Shown: positions 16,322 through 24,263 of the stretch, piece by piece
How the letters are laid out: each line of letters starts with the position of its first letter
How positions within the stretch are numbered: the first letter of the stretch is position 1
From: Hyphomonadaceae bacterium UBA1001
Lineage (GTDB): Bacteria > Pseudomonadota > Alphaproteobacteria > Caulobacterales > Aquidulcibacteraceae
Assembly: GCA_002291875.1 (NCBI GenBank)
Contig: DBAV01000198.1
Location: 594 to 34,005, forward strand
Length of the DNA: 33,412 nucleotides
Direction: 5' to 3'
Translations under genes and position numbers: made by a program
The notes under the pieces: model-generated
The model's input: only the letters and a program-made list of their open reading frames with translations
What the model was told of the DNA's origin: nothing
Database searches by the model: none

Positions 16322-16992
16322 GGCGCACGCTCGGGCAGTTCGACGCGACGCACACCGCCAATGCCCAGGTCCTCGTGGGTCGCGCAGATCGCCAGCCCGC
16401 CCGCCCTCCGGTGCCGTTCCAGCAGGTCCGCCACCAGGGCGCGGCCGCGGGTGTCCAGCGCTGCTGTCGGCTCGTCCAGCAGCCAGACCGGGCGGGGCGC
16501 GGCCATCAGGCGCGCAAGGCCCAGCCGGCGGCGCTGGCCGGCGGACATGACGGAGGTGGGAATGTCGGCAAGCCGTCCAATTCCCACCGCCTGCAGCAGC
16601 GCGGCGGGGTCGGGCGGCGCGCGATCACCGGCAATGCTGGCGGCGAACACCAGATGGGCGCGCGCCGTCAGGGCGGGCTTGATCTGGTCGCGATGCCCCA
16701 GAAAATGCATGAAGGCGCCCTCGGTATCGGGCCGGGCGCCTGGGTGGTGCCAGTGCACGGCACCGGCGGCAGGGCGCGCAAGCCCGGCCAGCGCCCGCAG
16801 CAAGGTGGTCTTGCCCGACCCGTTCGGCCCGGTCAGCGCGATCACCTCGCCGGCCTGCGTCGTGAACGATAGGCCTGCGAACACCACGAACTCGCCGCGC
16901 ATCACCGCCAACCCGGTCACCTCGAGCCGGGGCGCCTCGGAATCTGTGGACGCGGCTGGGGCTGGGTCGGCAAGGGCGGTGTCGAGGATCAC
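16318..16992 (-). CDS. ccmA: Heme exporter ATP-binding protein CcmA
   Basis: The ABC ATPase partner of CcmB. It shows Walker A GPNGSGKT, a shortened family-type signature SAGQRRR, Walker B WLLDEPT and the switch His in ATHED. The usual CcmA is about 200 residues. The frame here extends back to a TTG at 17112, giving 264 residues whose first 60 or so do not resemble CcmA. I tentatively place the start at GTG 16992, but none of the candidate starts has a good ribosome site. The long-frame version would begin inside the palindrome that precedes the MerR gene, which argues against it. The ATPase core itself is unmistakable. Confidence 0.88.
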   Translation of the reverse strand: MILDTALADPAPAASTDSEAPRLEVTGLAVMRGEFVVFAGLSFTTQAGEVIALTGPNGSGKTTLLRALAGLARPAAGAVHWHHPGARPDTEGAFMHFLGHRDQIKPALTARAHLVFAASIAGDRAPPDPAALLQAVGIGRLADIPTSVMSAGQRRRLGLARLMAAPRPVWLLDEPTAALDTRGRALVADLLERHRRAGGLAICATHEDLGIGGVRRVELPERAP

Positions 16993-17096
16993 CCGGCGGT
17001 GCGTGGCGAACACCGTGCGCGCGGTCAAGCCCGCTGGCGCGCAGGGTGCGACCACACATCGCGCCAGCAGCTTCGGCAACCTCGCCAAAGCTTCAC

Positions 17097-17112
17097 TTGA
17101 CGCTTGCGTCAA
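17097..17112. promoter_or_regulatory. Perfect palindrome TTGACGC-TT-GCGTCAA, probable MerR-family operator
   Basis: A perfect 7-bp inverted repeat with a 2-bp centre lies 54 bp before the MerR-type gene and between it and the divergent ccmA. MerR-family proteins bind such palindromes in the promoter spacer. The first arm itself looks like a -35 element (TTGACG). No good -10 is seen. Autoregulation is an inference. A half-site TTGACGC also occurs at 24197-24203, upstream of the hydratase/dehydrogenase gene. Confidence 0.6.
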
Positions 17113-17166
17113 CGTCAGTTAGCCGCCCGCTCGAAACCCCATCCGTGGGGACAAGGGAGATCGGGC

Positions 17167-17634
17167 GTGGCCTCGCGCGAGCAGAAATCCTACTCCATCG
17201 GTGAGCTGTCGAAGGAATTCGGCGTCACCCCGCGTGCCATCCGCTTCTACGAGGACAAGGGCCTGATCCGGCCCGCCCGCGACGGGATGAACCGGGTGTT
17301 CTCGAACCGCGAGCGCGCGCGCCTCAAGATGATCCTCCAGGGCAAGCGGGTGGGCCTTGCCCTGGGCGACATCCGCGAAATCCTGGACCTGTACGACCTC
17401 GGCGACGGCCAGCGTCGCCAGATGCAGACCTCGCTGGTCAAGTTCCGCGACCATCTTGAGCATCTCGAGGCCCAGCGGGCCGACATCGAGGGCGCGATCG
17501 ACGAGCTGACCCGCGGCATCACCTGGCTGGAGGAACAGCTCGGCGACGGCGTCACCCCGCCTCCCGCCCATGTCCGCAAGGCCCGTGCGTTCGAGCGCAT
17601 GGCCCGCAGGGGCATGGGCGAAGGCGCCGACTGA
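17167..17634 (+). CDS. MerR-family transcriptional regulator, LiuR-like
   Basis: A 155-residue regulator. The winged helix-turn-helix occupies the first 70 residues: YSIGELSKEFGVTPRAIRFY, then EDKGLIRPARDG and NRVFSNRERARLKMI. A coiled-coil dimerisation helix follows to about residue 130 (LVKFRDHLEHLEAQRADIE). The C-terminal tail is short and lacks the Cys metal site of true MerR. It resembles LiuR, which controls branched-chain amino-acid and fatty-acid breakdown in proteobacteria. Its position directly upstream of two acyl-CoA dehydrogenases agrees with that. The start is GTG 17167 with AGGGAGA upstream. Residues translated back to 17104 are not part of the domain. The dehydrogenase gene begins 51 bp after its stop. 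Confidence 0.85.
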   Translation: MASREQKSYSIGELSKEFGVTPRAIRFYEDKGLIRPARDGMNRVFSNRERARLKMILQGKRVGLALGDIREILDLYDLGDGQRRQMQTSLVKFRDHLEHLEAQRADIEGAIDELTRGITWLEEQLGDGVTPPPAHVRKARAFERMARRGMGEGAD

Positions 17635-17685
17635 TCCCCACCCCCCATCCTTCCTTCTCGAACCCACTCAGAACGGGAACGCTCC

Positions 17686-19473
17686 ATGGCCTACACCGCG
17701 CCTGTCCGTGACATGACCTTCCTCCTGCGCGAGGTCCTCGACTATCCGCGCTATGGCAATCTGCCGGGCTTTTCGGATGCCCCGATCGATCTGGTCGAAC
17801 AGATCCTGGAAGAGGGCGCCAAGTTCACCGCCGGCGTGCTGCACCCGCTGAACACGGTCGGCGACCGCGAGGGCTGCCGCCGCCATGACGATGGCAGCGT
17901 CACGACGCCGACAGGGTTCAAGGACGCCTATCGCCAGATGTGCGAGGGCGGGTGGACCGCGCTTGGCGCCGATCCGGCCTATGGCGGGCAGGGCCTGCCG
18001 CATGTGCTGAACCTGGCCTTCAACGAGATGGTGTCGTCGGCCAACATGGCCTTCGGCATGTATCCAGGCCTCAGCCACGGTGCCTATTCGGCCATCCACA
18101 TCGGCGGTTCGGACGAACAGAAGCAAACTTATCTGCCCAGGATGGTGACCGGCGAATGGACCGGCACCATGAACCTGACCGAGCCCCATTGCGGCACCGA
18201 TCTGGGCCTGTTGCGCACCAAGGCGGTGCCGCAGGCGGATGGCAGCTATCGCATCACCGGCCAAAAGATCTGGATTTCGGCCGGCGAGCACGACATGGCC
18301 GACAACATCATCCACCTGGTGCTGGCACGCATCGAGGGGGCACCGGCTGGCGTGAAGGGCATCAGCCTGTTCATCGTGCCCAAATTCCTGGTGAACCCGG
18401 ACGGCAGCCTGGGCGCGCGCAACAGCCTGCAGTGCGCGGGTCTCGAGCACAAGATGGGCATCCACGGCAATGCGACCTGCGTGATGGCCTATGACGATGC
18501 GACGGGCTATCTGGTCGGCGAGGCCAACAAGGGCCTGGCGACCATGTTCGTCATGATGAACGAGGCGCGTCTGGGCGTCGGCATCCAGGGTCTCGCCCAG
18601 TCCGAGATCGCCTATCAAAACGCCGCCGCCTTCGCCAAGGATCGCCTGCAATCGCGCTCGATCACCGGGGCCAAGCGGCCCGACCTGCCGGCCGACCCCG
18701 TGATCGTGCACCCGGACGTGCGCCGCATGCTGATGGAGGCGCGTTCGTTCAACGAGGGCGCGCGCGCGTTCGCGTTCTGGACGGCGCTGTGGGGCGACCT
18801 GCTGCACAAGAGCCCCGACGAGGCCGTGCGCCAGAAGGCCGGCGACTACATGGGCCTTTTGACCCCGGTCATCAAAGCCTATCTGACCGACCGCGGTTTT
18901 GCGAACGTGTCGAATGCGCTGCAGGTGTTCGGTGGCTCAGGCTTTACCGAGCACTGGCCGATGAGCCAGTTCATGCGCGACTGCCGCATCACCCTGATCT
19001 ATGAGGGCACCAACGGCATCCAGGCGCTGGATCTGGTGGGCCGCAAGCTGGCGTCGAATGGCGGGCGCGCGATCTTCAGCTTCTTTGCCGAGGTCGACGA
19101 GTTCATCGCCGCGCACGAGACCGACGCCGACCTCAAGCCGTTCGTCGAGGGCCTGCGTACCGCCAAGGGCCGCCTTCAGCAGGCCACCATGTGGCTGATG
19201 CAGAATGGCATGTCGAACTTCGACAATGCCGGCGCCTCCAGCCATGATTACCTGCACCTGTTCGGGCTGACCGCGTGCGCCTACATGTGGGCGCTGATGG
19301 CCCAGGCGGCCCAGGCCAAGGTTCGGGCGGGCGACGCCGATCCGTTCTATGTCAACAAGATCCGCACCGGCGAATTCTTCCTCGCCCGGGTCCTGCCCGA
19401 CACCGCCGCCCACCTCGAAAAGGTCCAGACGGGGGCCGCGCCGGTGATGGCGCTGGCCGAAGTCGATTTCTGA
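17686..19473 (+). CDS. Acyl-CoA dehydrogenase, large DmdC/AcdA-like type
   Basis: A 595-residue FAD enzyme that introduces the alpha-beta double bond in acyl-CoA. Segments in order: a small N-terminal extension (YTAPVRDMTFLLREVLDY) typical of this large subgroup; NLTEPHCGTDLG in the FAD-binding region; QKIWISAGEHD; NEARLGVGIQGLAQSE; and GGSGFTEHWPMSQFMRDCRI. The catalytic base is Glu440 in IYEGTNGIQALDL. An extra C-terminal domain of about 130 residues follows. Relatives include DmdC (3-methylmercaptopropionyl-CoA dehydrogenase) and enzymes of fatty-acid degradation; substrate length cannot be assigned. It is 51 bp downstream of the regulator and 32 bp upstream of a second dehydrogenase, so the three probably form one operon. 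Confidence 0.9.
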   Translation: MAYTAPVRDMTFLLREVLDYPRYGNLPGFSDAPIDLVEQILEEGAKFTAGVLHPLNTVGDREGCRRHDDGSVTTPTGFKDAYRQMCEGGWTALGADPAYGGQGLPHVLNLAFNEMVSSANMAFGMYPGLSHGAYSAIHIGGSDEQKQTYLPRMVTGEWTGTMNLTEPHCGTDLGLLRTKAVPQADGSYRITGQKIWISAGEHDMADNIIHLVLARIEGAPAGVKGISLFIVPKFLVNPDGSLGARNSLQCAGLEHKMGIHGNATCVMAYDDATGYLVGEANKGLATMFVMMNEARLGVGIQGLAQSEIAYQNAAAFAKDRLQSRSITGAKRPDLPADPVIVHPDVRRMLMEARSFNEGARAFAFWTALWGDLLHKSPDEAVRQKAGDYMGLLTPVIKAYLTDRGFANVSNALQVFGGSGFTEHWPMSQFMRDCRITLIYEGTNGIQALDLVGRKLASNGGRAIFSFFAEVDEFIAAHETDADLKPFVEGLRTAKGRLQQATMWLMQNGMSNFDNAGASSHDYLHLFGLTACAYMWALMAQAAQAKVRAGDADPFYVNKIRTGEFFLARVLPDTAAHLEKVQTGAAPVMALAEVDF

Positions 19474-19505
19474 CGCCCCCCACGCCGACCTGCGGGAGAG
19501 AGACG

Positions 19506-20669
19506 ATGGCCGCACTCGACATGCCCCGCGCCGCCTGGCGCGATGACGAGGAACTCAACATCTTCGAGGGTGCCGTGCGCGGCTTCTTCGAGGCCGAGGC
19601 ACCGCCCGAAACGGTGGCGCGCTGGCGCGAGCAGGGCATTGTCGACCGTGACATCTGGACCAAGGCAGGGGCAGCGGGCCTGCTGTGCGCGTCGATGCCC
19701 GAGGCCTATGGCGGGGCCGGGGGGGATTTCCGCCACGAGACGATCCTGATGGAGGTGCAGGGCCGGATGGGCATCGACGGCTTCGGTGCGTCGCTGCACA
19801 ATGCCATCGTCGCCCCCTACATCCTGCACTACGGCACCGAGGACCAAAAGCGTCGCTGGCTGCCACGCATGGCTACGGGCGAACTGATCGGCGCCATCGC
19901 CATGACCGAGCCGGGCGCCGGCTCGGACCTGCAGTCGATCAAGACCACGGCGGTCGCTGCCGGCAACCAGTATGCCATCAATGGCTCGAAGACCTTCATC
20001 ACCAACGGCCAGCACGCCAATCTGATCATCGTGGTGGCCAAGACCGACCCCGCCGCGGGCGCGCGTGGCACCTCGCTGATCGTGGTCGAAACCGACGAGG
20101 CCGAGGGCTTCCGGCGGGGCCGCAATCTGGACAAGGTCGGCCAGGACGCCCAGGATACCTCCGAGCTGTTCTTTGACGACGTGAAGGTGCCCACCGCCAA
20201 CCTGCTCGGTCCGTCCGAGGGGGCGGGTTTTTTTCAGCTGATCGAGCAGCTGCCTTCAGAGCGCCTGCAGATCGGCATCCAGGGCTGTGCGGCCATGCAC
20301 CGCGCGATCGAAGAAACCATCCGCTATGTCCGCGAGCGCGAAGCCTTCGGCAAGCCGCTGATGGCTTTCCAGAACACCCAGTTCAAGCTGGCCGAATGCA
20401 AGACGAAACTGACCGTGGCGCAGGCCTTCGTCGATCGCTGCACCGAACTGCTGCTGGCGGGCAAGCTGGACGCGGCGACCGCCTCGATGGCCAAATACTG
20501 GGTGTCGGACGTCGAGAACGAGGTGATGGACGAGTGCCTCCAGCTGCACGGCGGCTGGGGATACATGAACGAGATGCCGATCGCGCGGATGTGGCGCGAC
20601 TCACGCGTGCAGCGGATTTACGGGGGCGCCAACGAGATCATGAAGGTGCTGATCGCCAGGACCCTGTGA
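19506..20669 (+). CDS. Acyl-CoA dehydrogenase, long-chain (LCAD) type
   Basis: A 387-residue acyl-CoA dehydrogenase close in pattern to mitochondrial LCAD. It has MTEPGAGSDLQSIKTTA for FAD contact, GSKTFITNGQHA, VREREAFGKPLMAFQNTQFKLAE, CLQLHGGWGYMNE and RIYGGANEIMKVLIAR. In that last motif the position of the MCAD catalytic Glu (YEGT) is Gly. As in LCAD and isovaleryl-CoA dehydrogenase, the base is instead expected on the earlier helix, here Glu252 in LPSERL. The start is ATG 19506 with GGGAGAG upstream; longer frames into the previous gene are shadows. A run of seven T at 20228-20234 is unusual for this GC-rich gene, but the frame is intact. Confidence 0.92.
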   Translation: MAALDMPRAAWRDDEELNIFEGAVRGFFEAEAPPETVARWREQGIVDRDIWTKAGAAGLLCASMPEAYGGAGGDFRHETILMEVQGRMGIDGFGASLHNAIVAPYILHYGTEDQKRRWLPRMATGELIGAIAMTEPGAGSDLQSIKTTAVAAGNQYAINGSKTFITNGQHANLIIVVAKTDPAAGARGTSLIVVETDEAEGFRRGRNLDKVGQDAQDTSELFFDDVKVPTANLLGPSEGAGFFQLIEQLPSERLQIGIQGCAAMHRAIEETIRYVREREAFGKPLMAFQNTQFKLAECKTKLTVAQAFVDRCTELLLAGKLDAATASMAKYWVSDVENEVMDECLQLHGGWGYMNEMPIARMWRDSRVQRIYGGANEIMKVLIARTL

Positions 20670-20681
20670 CGCCGCTCCCCC

Positions 20682-20845
20682 CCTCCGGTCCTTCGGACCA
20701 CCTTCCCCGCAGGCGGGGAAGGAGACCCGCGAGGGAGTCGTTTTCCTTCCCCGGTTACAGGGGAGGTGCCGCGAAGCGGCGGAAGGGGGACAGCCCCCGG
20801 ATGTTCAACCGCCCCCGGAGGTCACCGGCCGGGGGAAAGCGGATG
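20682..20845. repeat. Mosaic of GC-rich intergenic hairpins between dehydrogenase and thiolase genes
   Basis: The 226-bp gap holds several hairpins in series: GGTCC-TTC-GGACC, the perfect CCTTCCCCGC-AG-GCGGGGAAGG (20701-20722), CTTCCCC with GGGGAG around 20746-20764, GCCGC-GAA-GCGGC, and GGGG/CCCC pairs beyond. This resembles the interspersed intergenic repeat common in Caulobacterales genomes. No gene is visible. It could terminate or attenuate transcription between the two fad genes. Confidence 0.65.
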
Positions 20846-20895
20846 GTAGAGGGGGCGCCTCCGGCCCTGGGTGAGACGACCAAGGAGACAACGAT

Positions 20896-22107
20896 ATGGC
20901 CGAGGCCTACATCTTCGACGCCGTGCGCACCCCGCGCGGCAAGGGCAAGGCGAGTGGATCGCTGCACGAGGTCACCGCGCTCTCGCTGGTGACGCAGGTG
21001 CTGGAGGCGGTGCGTGACCGCAATGCGCTGGACACCGCAGGCGTCGACGACGTGGTGCTGGGCGTGGTTTCGCCGGTGGGCGAGCAGGGTTCGGACATCG
21101 CGCGTACGGCGGTCCTGAATGCCGGCTATGCCGAGACCACGGCCGGGGTCCAGATCAACCGCTTCTGCGCGTCGGGCCTCGAGGCGGTGAACATGGCCGC
21201 CGCCAAGGTGATGTCGGGCGAGGCGGGCATGGCCATCGGCGGGGGCGTCGAGTCGATGTCGCGCGTGCCGATGGGCTCGGACGGCGGCGCATGGCCGCTG
21301 GACCCGTCCATCGCGATCAAGAGCTATTTCGTGCCGCAGGGCATTTCGGCCGACATGATCGCCTCGAAATACGGATTTTCGCGCGACGACGTCGACGCCT
21401 ATGCCGTCGAGAGCCAGCGCCGCGCCGCGCAGGCGTGGAAAGAGGGCCGCTTCTCAAAGTCGGTGGTGCCGGTCAGGGACCAGCTGGGCCTGGTCATCCT
21501 GGACCATGACGAGCACATGCGCCCTGACACCACCATGCAGTCGCTGGCTTCGCTCGACCCGTCGTTCAAGGGTCCCGGAGAGATGATGCCCGGCTTCGAC
21601 GCCGTGATCCAGCAGCGTTATCCCGAGGTCGAGGCGGTCAACCACGTCCACCATGCCGGCAATTCGTCGGGCATCGTGGACGGTGCGGCGGCGGTGCTGG
21701 TCGGCACGCTTGAGATGGGTCGTGCGCTGGGCCTGACGCCGCGTGCCAGGATCCGCGCGATGGCCTCGATCGGGTCCGAGCCGTCGATCATGCTGACCGG
21801 CCCCGAGTTCGTCACCGCCAAGGCGCTGGCCAAGGCGGGCATGAAGGTCGACGACATCGACCTCTACGAACTGAACGAGGCCTTCGCCTCGGTGGTGCTG
21901 CGCATGATGCAGGCACACGGCATCGACCACGCGAAGATGAACGTGAATGGCGGCGCCATCGCGATGGGCCACCCGCTGGGCGCCACCGGCGCCATGATCC
22001 TTGGCACCGTGCTCGACGAACTCGAGCGCACCGGCAAGGGAACCGCACTGGCCACCCTCTGCGTCGGCGCCGGCATGGGCACCGCCACGATCATCGAGCG
22101 GGTTTGA
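20896..22107 (+). CDS. fadA: Acetyl-CoA C-acyltransferase (thiolase), FadA-like
   Basis: A 403-residue thiolase that cleaves 3-ketoacyl-CoA with CoA to acetyl-CoA and a shortened acyl-CoA. The nucleophile is Cys91 in INRFCASGLEAVN. The other catalytic elements are NEAFA, GGAIAMGHPLGATGA (catalytic His) and the second Cys in LCVGAGMG. The start is ATG 20896 with AAGGAGA nine bases upstream. Length agrees with FadA-type thiolases. With the downstream hydratase/dehydrogenase it would form the usual beta-oxidation complex, but here the two genes are about 2.2 kb apart with an opposite-strand segment between them. Acetyl-CoA acetyltransferase activity (PhaA-like) cannot be excluded from sequence, but the context favours beta-oxidation. 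Confidence 0.92.
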   Translation: MAEAYIFDAVRTPRGKGKASGSLHEVTALSLVTQVLEAVRDRNALDTAGVDDVVLGVVSPVGEQGSDIARTAVLNAGYAETTAGVQINRFCASGLEAVNMAAAKVMSGEAGMAIGGGVESMSRVPMGSDGGAWPLDPSIAIKSYFVPQGISADMIASKYGFSRDDVDAYAVESQRRAAQAWKEGRFSKSVVPVRDQLGLVILDHDEHMRPDTTMQSLASLDPSFKGPGEMMPGFDAVIQQRYPEVEAVNHVHHAGNSSGIVDGAAAVLVGTLEMGRALGLTPRARIRAMASIGSEPSIMLTGPEFVTAKALAKAGMKVDDIDLYELNEAFASVVLRMMQAHGIDHAKMNVNGGAIAMGHPLGATGAMILGTVLDELERTGKGTALATLCVGAGMGTATIIERV

Positions 22108-22368
22108 TAGGGCGGGCCGGCGGCAGGGTCATTGGCTCTGCCGGACGTGTCTCCTTTGAACTGCTGTCGTCACCTCGGAACGGCTGAGCAGCGCGAAGCC
22201 GTGTCCGGGGCCGATCCTGCGAGAATGGGGGATGGGTCCCGGGCCCGATGCTGGCGCAACCGTCCCGGGATGACGGTGGTCTTTGAGGGAATGGCGCGGG
22301 CGGAAAGGAGGGTGTACGCGGATGCCGACCACTGGTCGCCTGCACGTAGAAGCGTTCTCAACGTGACG
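22108..22368. repeat. Intergenic segment with dispersed palindromic element, copy B
   Basis: After the thiolase stop there is a weak hairpin, CGGCAG (22121-22126) with CTGCCG (22138-22143), possibly a terminator. Then follows an element with TCCCGGG (22237-22243) pairing with CCCGGGA (22264-22270) around GGCGCA. Its reverse complement shares TCATCCCGG, GCGCCAGC and ACCCATCCCC with copy A at 10064-10104. No gene is seen here, and the unknown protein on the minus strand ends at 22369. Confidence 0.55.
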
Positions 22369-23016
22369 TCAGGCGAGGTTCGCGTCCACTGCGCCGATCA
22401 CCTCCTCCAGTGCGCCGCAGAAGGTCGTGTTGTGCCAGCGCCGCGCGAGCGTGACGATGCCCCCGAGGTCCAGGGTCCAGCGTACCTGCGGCGTTCCGAT
22501 CTGGGGGCAGCGGTCTTCGATGTCGCCCTCGATGGTGAACCGCGCCTGCACCTCGCCCTCGATGGTCCTGCGGACGCGCTGCCCTGCGATCCGGACGTGG
22601 AACTCGGTGAGCATCCCTGGGTCCTCGCGCAGCGGGCGCTCGGGCTTGCGAGGCATCGATCTGAAAGCGGGAAGGTGCCCAAAGAACGGGTCGGGGTCAC
22701 GTCGGCTCTCGGCGTGTGCGAGGAGGGCATCGACCCCGACAAAAGCGTTCAGCAGGGCGGCACACACGCTGACCGAGTAAGCCTTTTGGGTCCGGGGCCC
22801 GTAGTCGTCCTCCTCGACCGTGTAGGTTACGAACGCCGCCTGCATGTCCGGGCACCAGCTTCCCAGCGTGGCTTCGATCTGGAAACGCACCGGGAGATCA
22901 TCCTCGCGCAGGCGCCGGACCCGCTCACCGGCGATCCGCACGATGAATGTCGAGAGGATCGAATCATCCTCGAGGAGGGGATGCCTCACAAGGTCCAGCG
23001 GTGGATTGTGAGCCAT
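22369..23016 (-). CDS. Unknown protein made of two copies of one domain
   Basis: A 215-residue protein I do not recognise. It is a tandem duplication. Copy 1 (about residues 15-100) has LSTFIVRIAGERVRRLRED, RFQIEATLGSWCPD and a C-terminal LLNAFVGVDALL. Copy 2 (about 128-215) has LTEFHVRIAGQRVRRTIEG, RFTIEGDIEDRCPQ and ALEEVIGAVDANL. Each copy keeps a Cys-Pro at the same place. A Pro- and Arg-rich linker joins them. No signal peptide or membrane segment is present. The start is ATG 23016 with GGAGGTG seven bases upstream, which is decisive; the longer frame back to 23199 is not needed. It lies on the minus strand within the fad block. Function unknown. Confidence 0.75.
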   Translation of the reverse strand: MAHNPPLDLVRHPLLEDDSILSTFIVRIAGERVRRLREDDLPVRFQIEATLGSWCPDMQAAFVTYTVEEDDYGPRTQKAYSVSVCAALLNAFVGVDALLAHAESRRDPDPFFGHLPAFRSMPRKPERPLREDPGMLTEFHVRIAGQRVRRTIEGEVQARFTIEGDIEDRCPQIGTPQVRWTLDLGGIVTLARRWHNTTFCGALEEVIGAVDANLA

Positions 23017-23225
23017 GAGGTCACACCTCCTTCGCGGCGCGGCTGATATTGGAACGCTGCACTTCGGCGCGCCCCTGCGCGCAGCAAATAGCGCCTCTTG
23101 CAGAGGACGTGAGGTCAATTCAACGAGAGTTGGAGGGAATGGATGTTGGCTGGGGATGGGTGAACTGCGCGCGATGCCCAGCGGCCGGTGCGCCTGCAAC
23201 CGCTCGGCAATAGATTCTCACAGGA

Positions 23226-23588
23226 TCAGGAGGGCTGATCAGCATCGAACGGCTTGAATTGCAGATGCCGCAGTATACGCCAGGGCCTGCCATCCATGTC
23301 ATAGAGCTCGTAGTCCAAGCCACGGTGACCGTTCGGTCCAAAGTTCAAGTATAACATGACATCATGAAGTATCGACTCCATCAATCCAATAATATCTGAG
23401 TTCATGACTTCATGCTCATAAAGTTGATCTTTTTCGGAAATTCGAATCTTGGCGCCGTAAAGCTGTTCATCTCTATACTTGAACGAAGAGAAATCACAGA
23501 GCTCGACCTGGACCGTGTGCGGCTCACCCCCGTCAAGCGGCTTCACCAACAGCCGTAACGGGGGGACAGATCGAAAATCGAGTTCCAT
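23226..23588 (-). CDS. Hypothetical 120-residue protein
   Basis: A small acidic protein of mixed composition (ELDFRSVPPLRLLVKPLDG at the start, LYLNFGPNGHRGLDYELYDM near the end), without signal peptide, membrane helix or a motif I recognise. Its codon use is clearly less GC-biased than its neighbours, suggesting recent acquisition. The start is ATG 23588; the ribosome site (AGG near 23600) is weak. It lies 22 bp downstream of the remnant of a secreted protein gene on the same strand, so the two may have formed one operon. Size and setting would fit an immunity or accessory protein, but that is speculation. Confidence 0.6.
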   Translation of the reverse strand: MELDFRSVPPLRLLVKPLDGGEPHTVQVELCDFSSFKYRDEQLYGAKIRISEKDQLYEHEVMNSDIIGLMESILHDVMLYLNFGPNGHRGLDYELYDMDGRPWRILRHLQFKPFDADQPS

Positions 23589-23610
23589 GTCTCGCTACCT
23601 GTTCCGTACG

Positions 23611-24065
23611 CTAGCGGGGGCATCGCTGGACACATGATTCGTATCGAGACTGTGCGATTGCAATGCACTCGGCCGAGGTCACGCCCGCCCCGCTAGGGTC
23701 TGGGTTGAGCCTGCAAAGCGCCTGTGCGGCACGCAGCTCCGCATCGCATTTGGCGAAACATTCTTCGCATGCCCTGGAAGGCCTCCGACGGCTCTGATAG
23801 TCCTCGTACACCCATCCGGGGGTGCCCGCGAAGCCCCGCCGCCCGGCGGCTGGCCGATCGTGGTGCCGCCCCCGCCGAAACCGTCGTCGCCCCAGTCGCA
23901 GCCCTCGAAACTGAGGCATCCCGCGGTGGATAAGCTGCTGATTGACGAGGAACCGGAAGCATTGCGTCAACCGCCGGTCGCCGACCCGTCGCTGGACCCG
24001 CCGATCATCATGGCGCCAAACAGCACCAGGGACGCCGAAACTATTGCCTTGCTGAAGCCACGTAC
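23611..24065 (-). pseudogene. Probable decayed gene for a small secreted cysteine-rich protein
   Basis: Read on the minus strand, a frame from 24065 encodes RGFSKAIVSASLVLFGAMMI, which looks like a signal peptide, then GGSSDGSATGG. An in-frame TGA follows at 23969-23967. The same frame continues as NASGSSSISSLSTAGCLSFE, GCDWGDDGFGGGG and TTIGQPPGG. Near 23833-23846, in a G/C run, the sense-like reading moves to the next frame: FAGTPGWVYEDYQSRR, then CEECFAKCDAELRAAQALC and a Cys-rich end CVQRCPR to the stop at 23611. A GGAGG lies seven bases before 24065, but the codon there is GTA, not a start codon. A lost start, a stop and a one-base deletion together indicate decay, though sequencing error could explain part of it. 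Confidence 0.5.
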
Positions 24066-24143
24066 CGATCAACCTCCGATCTGCACGCCTCGACATGAGC
24101 ACAATTTTTCGGGGGAGTTAAAGTCACGCCTGTGTGAAGGGTG

Positions 24144-24177
24144 CGGGCGCGGATTTTCCTGAAAAATCCGGCCGCCC
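24144..24177. repeat. Strong inverted repeat between the accessory segment and the hydratase gene
   Basis: A hairpin with CGGATTTT (24150-24157) and AAAATCCG (24163-24170), loop CCTGA, extended outward by GGGCG and CGCCC with a small bulge. It has no outside T-run, so it is not a standard terminator. It may mark the junction of the inserted segment or act in the leader of the downstream gene. Confidence 0.4.
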
Positions 24178-24263
24178 CGACTGACGCTGCGGCACGCTTG
24201 ACGCGCGGGCGTGGCACGGCTTTCACCGCACCAACGCAATTTGCACCCCAGGACGGAGCGAGC

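Noticed and set aside
17660..17674. A second GAAC-N7-GAAC LexA-like site upstream of the DmdC-like dehydrogenase
   Set aside because: The gene has no link to DNA repair, and the site sits on the ribosome-binding region. About one match is expected by chance in this window, so I treat it as coincidence.
23860..24162. Plus-strand 100-codon frame opposite the secreted-protein remnant
   Set aside because: It has no ribosome site, is Pro-rich and antisense in character; the minus-strand reading with signal peptide and Cys pattern is more coherent.
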